DNA of 43,393 bases, taken from contig WJMF01000086.1 of assembly GCA_014728085.1 (NCBI GenBank), positions 1 through 43,393 on the forward strand, in the 5' to 3' direction. Positions 10,171-16,919 of the stretch are shown one piece after another (position 1 is the first letter of the stretch; each line of letters starts with the position of its first letter). A program made the position numbers and the translations under genes. This DNA is from Candidatus Zhuqueibacterota bacterium. GTDB taxonomy: Bacteria > Zhuqueibacterota > Zhuqueibacteria > Residuimicrobiales > Oceaniaggregativiventaceae. The notes below the pieces were generated by a model, which saw only the letters and a program-made list of their open reading frames with translations, searched no databases and had not been told where the DNA came from.

Positions 10171-10854
10171 TCAAGCGTGATGAATCGCCTGCCAGAGCTC
10201 TTCATTAAAAGCGACCCGTCTCGAGGGGCAATTATCTCTTCGGCATACCTCGCAGCTGCGAAAATCCGTTTCTGTGGGAAAATATATTCCTGAAACGGTT
10301 TTGTTGGGGATCATCAAACAGGATTCGGTGAGATGAACACCCAGGTTCTCCTCTACGTCGCCCAAAAGGGCAAACAGGGCTTTTTGCTGCTCGATGGGCC
10401 AAACCGCAACATCAGCTGATCCCGGCTGCATGGAAGCTGTCTTGCCGAGACGATAGGTATTTTCCAAATGTTCATGCAACGCGGTATTGGCGGTATCGAG
10501 CATGGATTGTTTTATCAAATCCCACCAGAACGCTTTAAGCATATCGCCGTCATCCTTGTATTCCTCATCCATTTCATGGCCGCAGGTGGCGACATAGGGA
10601 AAAACGCGCTCCACCTCTTTGAGATGAAGAGCCAGAGTCCGGCTTTTAAAGGTGACATCATCAATCTGCAGCGTATCTTCATTCCTTTCGGTAACATAGG
10701 ATACCGTATACGCCGCTTTGGGCCGGCCGATATTTTTTGACAGCTCGATTAATTTCAAAAGCTCCGTTTCATCTTCCGAAGCCGCTGCGATATGGGCTTG
10801 TTTTCGCATCGTTTCCGCATTCGGAGAAAAATCAATATTATCCAGAATATTCAT
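10171..10854 (-). CDS. MetH-reactivation-domain-like protein (corrinoid activation)
   Basis: 227 residues, a free-standing relative of the vitamin B12-dependent methionine synthase activation domain. Features: VATCGHEMDEE near residue 90, the helix DLIKQSMLDTANTALHEHLE, then SMQPGSADVAVWPIEQQKAL (the S-x-G-Y/S-x-D-x-x-x-W-P-x-x-Q signature near residues 140-158) and LTESCLMIPNKTVSGIYFP. The end has CEVCRRDNCPSRR, three cysteines that could ligate a metal or FeS cluster, a feature of the short stand-alone forms rather than of MetH. In MetH this domain binds SAM for reductive re-methylation of cob(II)alamin; the stand-alone role is presumed reactivation of a corrinoid protein. Same strand as, and 177 bases downstream of, the PfkB kinase. 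Confidence 0.75.
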   Translation of the reverse strand: MNILDNIDFSPNAETMRKQAHIAAASEDETELLKLIELSKNIGRPKAAYTVSYVTERNEDTLQIDDVTFKSRTLALHLKEVERVFPYVATCGHEMDEEYKDDGDMLKAFWWDLIKQSMLDTANTALHEHLENTYRLGKTASMQPGSADVAVWPIEQQKALFALLGDVEENLGVHLTESCLMIPNKTVSGIYFPTETDFRSCEVCRRDNCPSRRVAFNEELWQAIHHA

Positions 10855-11031
10855 GTTTATGCTCTCATTTTACAAGATGATCAATGCTTTTGCCTATATC
10901 AATGTAACTTTAATTGCCCCTATTTTCCTCAAGGCATAGCGCCTCTCTGGCATTGATGATGTGATCGTTTGGCCGATAAAACCGACTTGTTCGATACAAC
11001 ATTATCCATGGACATTTTAAAAAGTATTGCT

Positions 11032-12225
11032 TTATATGTTTGTATCGGCGGGGCTGCTCCAGAGTCGTTTTTCAGGATTCCAGGTCCAGCCGTATTTACC
11101 GAGATCAATGGGATGCATCTCCAGAGTATTGCTTTGTAACAGTCGCTCGGAATCTTCCCAGCTTTTGACGCCGCTGATGGCGTCGAATGCCTGAACATTT
11201 TCCCATCCGACGAGACAGGCGAATTTAATACACTCCTCCAGACTTTTATTACGTATAAAAGCGGACAAAAAGCCGGCGATGGAGGAATCACCGGAACCGG
11301 TGGCACTCGCCACCTCCCGAGCCTGAAAGGCCGGCGAAAAAAGTTCGCGCTCGTTCCAGTTTTCCAGAAGGTCGGAACAGAGGAGATCAAAATTATCGTG
11401 TCGGGCGGTTCTAAAGTAAAATCCTTTATGACCGGCCTTGAGGGCGGTCATGTGAGCTCCCATCTCGAGCAAATGCCCGGCGAGCTCCGTATAGAGATCA
11501 AATTCTATAAAATCGAGAAGATCTGCATTTTGATGTTGTTTTTTCATTTGCTTGAACTTGTCGGGATCGAGCATGTATAAAATCTCCTCAACAGAGGGGA
11601 AAAAAATATCCACATAAGGCAGAACATTTTGCAAGATGTCAGCCCATGGTGCTTTCCCGGCAACCGATTCGGGATCAGGCAGAGCCATGTCCAGTGAGGT
11701 AATAGCGCCGCATTCACGCGCAATTTGCATCACCCTGACCAGTTCTTCGCCCTTTCCGGCGTACATTTTTTCCATCAAAGGCGGATAGCCAAAGTGAAAA
11801 TGTTTGCACTGCGAGATCAGCTCAGGATCGAGATCATCCGCTGTAAAGCTATCATTGGTACCGGGACTGTGCAAAAATATTCGGTCAATATTGGGGGGTG
11901 CCAGGGCGATCGTATAGGAACTGGCACTTTTTTCCGCCTTTTTCATCCCTGCGGTATTTCCGGTCTTTTCCAACTGACCGGAGGTCAGCTGTCCCAGCGG
12001 ATCGTCGCCAACGCGGGCACAAAAACTAACGCTGTTTCCGAGTTTTTGCAGCGCGATACCGGTATTGGAAACCGGACCACCGGTGCTGATGATGCATTTC
12101 TCCATGTTCACCAACTTACCGGGGGTCAGAATCTCTTCGATTTTATCGGAACTGGTTTTGGTGAACCGGGGGATCAAATCCAGACACACATGACCGGCGA
12201 CCATGATATCATATTTTTTTGGCAT
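11032..12225 (-). CDS. PfkB-family carbohydrate kinase
   Basis: 397 residues, ribokinase/PfkB fold. The N-terminus YDIMVAGHVCLDLIPRF is the first strand with the substrate Asp; STGGPVSNTGIALQKLG is the first PfkB signature (GG-x-x-x-N). VASATGSGDSSIAGFLSAF is the second signature, with the anion-hole G-S-G and the catalytic base Asp. It is longer than ribokinase because of an insert around residues 215-245 and a WNPEKRLWSS tail. It should phosphorylate a sugar or sugar acid with ATP in the cytosol; the substrate is unknown. It is preceded by a strong promoter and a LacI-like palindrome, so it is probably induced by its sugar. Confidence 0.9.
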   Translation of the reverse strand: MPKKYDIMVAGHVCLDLIPRFTKTSSDKIEEILTPGKLVNMEKCIISTGGPVSNTGIALQKLGNSVSFCARVGDDPLGQLTSGQLEKTGNTAGMKKAEKSASSYTIALAPPNIDRIFLHSPGTNDSFTADDLDPELISQCKHFHFGYPPLMEKMYAGKGEELVRVMQIARECGAITSLDMALPDPESVAGKAPWADILQNVLPYVDIFFPSVEEILYMLDPDKFKQMKKQHQNADLLDFIEFDLYTELAGHLLEMGAHMTALKAGHKGFYFRTARHDNFDLLCSDLLENWNERELFSPAFQAREVASATGSGDSSIAGFLSAFIRNKSLEECIKFACLVGWENVQAFDAISGVKSWEDSERLLQSNTLEMHPIDLGKYGWTWNPEKRLWSSPADTNI

Positions 12226-12280
12226 GGTTCATCTCTCTTTCTCTTAAATTTCTGGTGAAGGGGAAATATGTATCGTAGTA

Positions 12281-12309
12281 ATTATAAATGTTTACACAGT
12301 CATTGTCAA
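12281..12309 (-). promoter_or_regulatory. Perfect-consensus sigma-70 promoter of the PfkB gene
   Basis: On the minus strand, TTGACA (12309-12304) and TATAAT (12286-12281) are separated by exactly 17 bases, matching consensus at all 12 positions. Predicted transcription start is near 12274, giving about a 50-base leader to the kinase ATG at 12225. Confidence 0.85.
12283..12296 (-). promoter_or_regulatory. LacI-family operator-like palindrome overlapping the -10
   Basis: TGTAAACATTTATA matches the LacI/GalR-type palindrome TGTAAACGTTTACA at 12 of 14 positions and overlaps the spacer and most of the -10 hexamer. A bound repressor would block polymerase, fitting sugar-inducible control of the kinase. 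No LacI-type regulator gene is present in the window. Confidence 0.45.
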
Positions 12310-12323
12310 GGAATAATATTACC

Positions 12324-12461
12324 TCATTGCACCTTCCCGCAAAAGCGGAATGAAACCTGAATCAAGCTGGAACCCTGTTTATCCGTAAAAACCAAATCAA
12401 AAACCAACTTGGGCTTGTACCCGCCGCGGAACCAGGCATCAGGCCCGGACCAATGGCTGTT
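12324..12461 (-). pseudogene. C-terminal fragment of an unidentified protein
   Basis: A 45-codon open stretch reads HWSGPDAWFRGGYKPKLVF, then DLVFTDKQGSSLIQVSFRF and a TGA stop. It is bounded upstream by an in-frame TAA and has no start codon or ribosome site. The composition is protein-like, so it looks like the 3' remnant of a larger gene, directly upstream of the PfkB promoter. Family not recognised. Confidence 0.35.
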
Positions 12462-12499
12462 TTAGTCGAGGGGCAAATTGATATTTTATCTTCATTGAT

Positions 12500-13166
12500 T
12501 TGGGTTTTCCATCTTTGGATCATTTTACGGTCTCGGGGTCGAGAATTGTTGATTATTCCTTGCCCGAAAGAGAACGACCTATGGATTGCCTGAAAAAGCA
12601 ACATGAGGAGAGTGGCAAAATCCTTTCAACAACAAGGACAAGCCCAACGGTTATTATCCTGGATCGAAAGAGGGTAAAACAAAAGATTGAGCAACTTCCC
12701 GGGACTGAATTGCCTTCCGGCAGTCGCCAGATCGGCATATTTATAAAAAAATATCAATCTCAGTACTCTTTTAAATTTTCTGCAAGATCCAAACGACCCG
12801 GTTACTGACGATAAAATACAGAGTTTCGGTACTGCGCCGATGATAATCAGTGATTTTAACAGATTTACAGGCGGTGAACACCATTATGCCACCTCAGACA
12901 CCATCGGAATCGGCATCATGAATCGATTTGAAAACGCCAATGTCGTCTTAAAAGCCAATAGAATTTCCTACAACCACCCCATGGACAGGACCGCAATGAC
13001 GCCCGCCCTCACTTTTTACCATAATTCCTCTGTTTTCCTGCGGACAACCTATTTCAATCTTCCGGTCATGACTTTTGGCGAATTGCATGGTAACATGTCT
13101 GATTATACATCCGCGGACATTTATGCCTGTGAATCCCGTCCCTGGGACAATTCACATATCTCTTAA
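12500..13166 (+). pseudogene. Frame-broken remnant of an unidentified gene
   Basis: Two overlapping plus-strand frames look protein-like in succession: 12500-12750 (KQKIEQLPGTELPSGSRQIG) and then, after a +1 change near 12750, a frame ending at 13166 that contains LLNFLQDPNDPVTDDKIQSF, MIISDFNRFTGGEHHYATSD and LTFYHNSSVFLRTTYFNLPV. Neither has a ribosome site. The second frame has no start near its open boundary (TAA at 12744-12746). A single decayed gene is the simplest reading. It ends opposite the 3' end of the RiPP precursor (4-base overlap). Family not recognised; a chance open frame is possible. Confidence 0.3.
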
Positions 13167-13351
13167 GATCCGATTTCCTTGCAAGCGAGCAACGGTCCGC
13201 AATAACCGGACTGCAAAGGACCGCTAATCAAACCAAATGATAATTTGCAGGCTGCCAACACTACCTCTTCGGATTTGAGCTCTACCTTTTGTAATGTTGG
13301 TTTGGAGTAAGGTTTTTTGCCCGTTTGGTTGGTGATTTTTTTACCCTTCAT
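13163..13351 (-). CDS. Putative RiPP precursor peptide
   Basis: 62 residues, starting at ATG 13351 behind GGAG (10-base spacing). The leader KKPYSKPTLQKVELKSEEVV is of the K-x-Y-x-K-P-x-L-x-x-V-x-L-x-x-E-E type found before cysteine-rich cores of radical-SAM-modified peptides. The core follows VLAACK and contains three cysteines (residues 35, 51, 57) among Gly, Pro and Ser (ISGPLQSGYCGPLLACKEIG), ending in Gly-Ser. A HPr-kinase-like gene lies 1.6 kb away; such kinases phosphorylate the terminal Ser of some lasso-peptide precursors. The upstream open frame runs into this gene without a stop, so a longer read-through product is formally possible, but the ribosome site and leader pattern support this start. 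The family call is from pattern recognition. Confidence 0.6.
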   Translation of the reverse strand: MKGKKITNQTGKKPYSKPTLQKVELKSEEVVLAACKLSFGLISGPLQSGYCGPLLACKEIGS

Positions 13352-13825
13352 GATATATGCTCTCCATACCTGATTTCCCGTTCTTTCGGGGGCTCTGTCA
13401 TCTACTTTTTCAGAATTTTCTATTTGCGGTATCAGCCCCATCATCTCCACCCGAAGATGTGTGACTTGACTCAACCGGAGTTTCGGAATCGCCATATTGC
13501 ATACGAACCCCGCCGGTACACTGGCCGAATAGAGATCGCAGTTCCGGCATGGCGTGCGACGCGTCTGTTTTTTTGCCCTCACACTCAGCATAAATGTGTG
13601 CCGACCCTGGTAAAAAGTGCCCTGACACGACATCAAACAGGGACTCAGGCGGCCAAAAGCATCGACATCGCGGATGCTTATACAGCGGCTTGATACAAAC
13701 AAAGGAGCATTCGTTATGCTATCCTTTGTTAAGATACTTTCCCCTCTCCCCGGTGTTCCCGAAATGGTGATCCACAAAGTTGCCAAAAAAGCAAAAACAA
13801 TAGCAGAATTGAAGCTAAACCTCAA
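13352..13825 (-). pseudogene. Cysteine-rich fragment resembling a SPASM domain
   Basis: The frame is open from 13825 and in phase with the precursor peptide. RCISIRDVDAFGRLSPCLMS fits the first half of a SPASM domain, where Cys precedes a D-x-x-G-x-x-x-P-C turn, and TPCRNCDLYS...PAGFVC fits the second Cys cluster. No radical-SAM CxxxCxxC core is present, so at most the C-terminal part of a peptide maturase survives. A neighbouring frame also has a SPASM-like stretch (MPELRSLFGQCTGG), which suggests indels. The resemblance is suggestive only. Confidence 0.35.
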
Positions 13826-13869
13826 TTTGTTTATATACTAGGCAAAGATAAAAAATACTTGAATTATTA

Positions 13870-14511
13870 TCAAGTTTTTTTAAAAAAAGTGAAAATATGT
13901 ATAGCCGGGTCTGGTGCAATACCACCGGTATAGCGTTCGAAAATAATGCGACCCTCATGCATCACCAGTACGGCAGCGCCATGATGAGTATCCGAATAAT
14001 CCATTGCAGCCAAAAGTTTCCAATCCGATTGCAGCAACAGCCCGTCGAGAACCGCGCTGATATCAAACGGCCGCGGTCCAAAAGTCGCTTACACACCTCC
14101 GAATACCCGATAATCCCGTTCACCCTTGATTTGCTCAACCCACTGACGGTCACTGTCACGATGGGTGGGACAAGTAGTAAAAAATCCATGCAAAGCGAGA
14201 TGGCGGCCGGGATAAGACATCGAGGTGCCGGTTTCACCAACACCGTGAGAAATCACAGCCACTGGCCGTTCAGGCCGTGCCGAATCCTGATCAACCGGTG
14301 CATGCAATACCAGCGGAATTTCACGACCACGAAAAGTGTCTGTTATGGTTCGCTCCAGAATGTCAACCTGAAACTCGCCTGCAGCGATGAGGGCCTGTGT
14401 ATTCAAATCAACCGCATCACCGTTATCCTGCGCATGCAGGTGAATTCAAAAAGTAAAAACAAGACTCTGGAACAGCAACACAAACAACATGGTTTCTGAT
14501 TTGTTAATCAT
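13870..14511 (-). pseudogene. Chimeric hydrolase pseudogene (dienelactone-hydrolase-like plus serine hydrolase)
   Basis: A good start (ATG 14511 behind GGGAG) opens a signal peptide, MLFVLLFQSLVFTF, interrupted by TGA at 14446-14448. The frame continues as an exported alpha/beta hydrolase of the dienelactone hydrolase / PAF-acetylhydrolase type: DILERTITDTFRGREIPLVL, then PVAVISHGVGETGTSMSYPG. A second stop (TAA, 14089-14091) follows RVFGGV, after which RPFDISAVLDGLL still fits the same family. The frame then changes character to AAVLVMHEGRIIFERYTGG, the N-terminus of beta-lactamase-type serine hydrolases, and ends at TGA 13870-13872. The nucleophile regions of both enzymes are missing. It looks like two neighbouring genes fused by an internal deletion and then decayed. 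Confidence 0.55.
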
Positions 14512-14916
14512 ATTTCTCCCTTTCCATAGCATAGACCATTATATCGTATAATACGATATCTTTCAAAGGATAATATATTCTAATTTTTTCCCCTTCTTTG
14601 TACAACGAATATCAACTCTGGGTTTAGATTTTCAAAAACATCTTGATTATATTATGCAATTTTATTAGTTTCAACACACTTGAGCAAAATACATCTCATG
14701 GCGTTTGTCAGCATCGCGTCATAAATCAGAGAAAAAATCAATGGACACCTCTTATCGAGATTTGTGTAAAAATTTTTCAGTATCTCTGCTATAAAAAAAG
14801 CATACTTGTTTGCATCTTTTGCCACCATAGACAACTATTCAATAACCGCTTTAGATGATGATACAACTTGAATAATTTTCTCCAAAGCGTGGACCAACTT
14901 ATTGTGGATGGTATGG
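14512..14916. other. AT-rich gap with a possible PqqD-like scrap
   Basis: No intact gene. Just before and overlapping the HPr-kinase-like start, one plus-strand frame reads LNNFLQSVDQLIVDGMDV, which resembles the C-terminal helix of PqqD-type peptide-recognition proteins, but stops precede it in the same frame. A PqqD remnant would suit the context; the evidence is thin. Confidence 0.2.
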
Positions 14917-15786
14917 ATGTTTCAATACAAAGTGGCCAATACGGTCTTTCATATCATAACACCCGATCACATAAAAACGTCTGTTGATTCTGCATATGAC
15001 GATTTTCTCTGCAACGATGATCATGCGGATATCCTCATAGAAACCAGATACAACACAACACCCGATATTGAATTAGATCCCCAAAAGATTATTTTTGACT
15101 CACAGGGTAGCTGGAAGTTGTATCGAATCAACGATAAAAATGTTTTTACCACTACCACTCCCCTGCTCGGTCCCGACCCCTATCGCATTGCGGTATTTAA
15201 TGATTCCTATACCAAAGGAATAATCTATATCAATATCCCGGAAGACTGGTTTCAGAAACGCGAAGAGCTACCCGATCCTCTGGAATTTCCATTATCAGAA
15301 ATACTTATGGTCTCCTATCTGTCAAAACAGCGCGGCGTCATGTTTCACGCCTGCGGTATTCAGGATGGTACCAAAGGGTTTTTATTCAGCGGCAATTCAA
15401 CCCATGGCAAATCAACCACAGCCCAGTTATGGCAAAACCACGCAAGAATACTCAACGATGACCGTATAATTGTTCGGCGGGAAAACGGGATATTTAAGAT
15501 GTACGGTACGCCCTGGCACGGTACCTTTGCCGGTGTGGCTGCTGCTTCGGTTCGGCTGCATAAACTCTTTTTTCTGCGTCATGCCGGCAAGAATCAGTTG
15601 ACGAAAGAATCGGGTATTAAAGCGACATCCATGCTCTTTACCCGTTGTTTTCCCCCTTTTGGCAATCAAAAGGGAGTTGAATTCACCCTGGATTTTTGCA
15701 CACAACTTGCCACATCCATACCTTGCTATGATTTTGGATTCGTTCCTAATGCATCGATTATTGAGTTTATCAGAAATTCGCCTTGA
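14917..15786 (+). CDS. HPr-kinase-like protein, probable RiPP-associated kinase
   Basis: About 289 residues. SGNSTHGKSTTAQLW (near residues 158-172) is the P-loop, and RILNDDRIIVRRENG gives the Asp-Asp following strand typical of HPr kinase/phosphorylase-like proteins in peptide-modification clusters. GTPWHGTF follows, as in those relatives. The N-terminal half (FQYKVANTVFHIITPDHIK, then DPYRIAVFNDSY) is the unrelated front domain of this group, not the HPr kinase N-domain. It likely phosphorylates a peptide, perhaps the terminal Ser of the 62-residue precursor nearby. Start chosen at ATG 14917; TTG 14902 and ATG 14908 are alternatives and no ribosome site decides. It appears intact amid decayed genes. 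Confidence 0.7.
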   Translation: MFQYKVANTVFHIITPDHIKTSVDSAYDDFLCNDDHADILIETRYNTTPDIELDPQKIIFDSQGSWKLYRINDKNVFTTTTPLLGPDPYRIAVFNDSYTKGIIYINIPEDWFQKREELPDPLEFPLSEILMVSYLSKQRGVMFHACGIQDGTKGFLFSGNSTHGKSTTAQLWQNHARILNDDRIIVRRENGIFKMYGTPWHGTFAGVAAASVRLHKLFFLRHAGKNQLTKESGIKATSMLFTRCFPPFGNQKGVEFTLDFCTQLATSIPCYDFGFVPNASIIEFIRNSP

Positions 15787-15830
15787 TGGGTGAAAACCAG
15801 AGTTTCACAAAGGAAAATACAGCCGCATCG

Positions 15831-15963
15831 TTCAATTATGATCTCACCAGGATCATTTTTGCGGGAATCCTTAAGGGTGGAAACAATAGTATGGTTAAAA
15901 TCGATTTGTTCTTGGATCAACCGAACCTGTGGCCAACTCATTCCAGGTATCCCTGCCACAAAC
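15831..15963 (-). pseudogene. Small alkaline phosphatase fragment
   Basis: The minus-strand frame reads VRLIQEQIDFNHTI, matching the ARLIEEQIDFNHSV segment that occurs in both phosphatase domains of the 29.9-33.7 kb gene (metal-site helix region). Flanking residues (AGIPGMSW before, KNDPGEIII after) are weakened forms of the adjoining WAGHGN and NSSWDETLVI. Only about 40 codons remain. DNA similarity in the core is visible by eye (a run around tcgatttgttctt). It is a degenerate relic of an alkaline phosphatase gene. Confidence 0.5.
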
Positions 15964-16423
15964 ATATTTGAAATCATGGGGAGCACCCGGGACCTGATCA
16001 TCGTTACAATCCCGCTCGAAATAGATGACATAACAGAATACCGCGTATCGCTTAAATCTCAATTTGACGATAACCTTTGTAGTTGCCGGAAAATCATATA
16101 ATGAAAGGGTACCTTAAAAACAGCGGGCAGTAAAAATATTTGCGTTAAATGCATGTTTAAAATCAGCTTAAACGCTTTTGAGCAATAGCCCAAGAGAGTG
16201 CCGGATACGGCCAAAAAAAATAAAAAAATATTGCATTTCCAGGCAAGAAATAGTATATTACAGCATTAATTTATTGTACGCGTTTTTTCCGCAGATATTC
16301 AAGGCATTTGTATTGAATTCAAGACCAATCGTGGAGAATGGTACAAACTGTTCGAAACGATTTTTTTTTGCAGAACGGGAAGACGAGTCGTACACAAGTT
16401 TACATTTAAGAAGGATTGATTCA
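15964..16423. other. Intergenic region and long leader upstream of the cold-shock gene
   Basis: No convincing gene. The stretch to 16424 would give a long untranslated leader, as is usual for cold-shock genes. It includes an imperfect palindrome GCTTAAACGCTTTTGAGC (16166-16183; 14 of 18 positions symmetric) with the look of a LacI-type operator. An open frame that adds about 80 codons in front of the cold-shock protein has no matching domain. Confidence 0.4.
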
Positions 16424-16624
16424 ATGGAAACAGGAACTGTCAAATGGTTTAACGCCTCCAAGGGCTATGGTTTTATCAGCAGAGAAGAAGGCGAAGACGT
16501 CTTTGTTCATTTCAATGCAATCGAAGGTGAAGGCTACAAGACGCTGGATGAAGGCGATCAGGTAGAGTTTGAAATCGAGCAGGGTCCGAAAGGGTTACAA
16601 GCCAGCAAAGTCGTCAAAAAATAA
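16424..16624 (+). CDS. Cold-shock domain protein (CspA family)
   Basis: 66 residues, a complete CspA-type OB-fold. [16 protein letters not shown] contains RNP1 (KGYGFI) and [10 protein letters not shown] contains RNP2 (VFVHF), both with the aromatic nucleic-acid-stacking residues. ATG 16424 follows AAGGA by eight bases, and the domain begins at residue 2, so this start is preferred over the longer open frame. Binds single-stranded RNA/DNA in the cytoplasm as an RNA chaperone. A strong terminator follows directly. Confidence 0.95.
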   Translation: METGTVKWFNASKGYGFISREEGEDVFVHFNAIEGEGYKTLDEGDQVEFEIEQGPKGLQASKVVKK

Positions 16625-16636
16625 GTTTTTGACATG

Positions 16637-16666
16637 CCCCGGCCAAAACGGTCGGGGTTTTTTTTT
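16637..16666 (+). terminator. Intrinsic terminator after the cold-shock gene
   Basis: CCCCGGCC (16637-16644) pairs with GGTCGGGG (16650-16657; one G-U) across a 5-base loop, followed by nine T (16658-16666), 12 bases after the stop. Confidence 0.92.
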
Positions 16667-16919
16667 ATTAATCGCTGCAACAATATAATCGGCAATAATA
16701 CTAAAACCAGATCGCTCCTGAAGCGTGGATTGGTCAGAATCTGCCTGATGCCTGGCGGTTGAGACAAAGATAAGACTCGCTTTCGGAAAAACAACAAAAA
16801 CTGCCCGCCATACCCTATCCCCTAAGCAACTCATAATTATCTCCATCTGGATAAAACATCGGATATAAATCAACTCAGTGCTAACCCGTATTTAATCAAT
16901 AGAACATCCAGTCAAAGCA

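Noticed and set aside
14820-14925. Possible PqqD gene before the HPr-kinase-like gene
   Set aside because: Only the last helix-like stretch resembles PqqD and stops lie in frame just before it; too little to call as a gene.
16178-16423. N-terminal extension of the cold-shock protein
   Set aside because: The domain starts exactly at ATG 16424 with a good ribosome site; the upstream codons have no family match and fit an untranslated leader.
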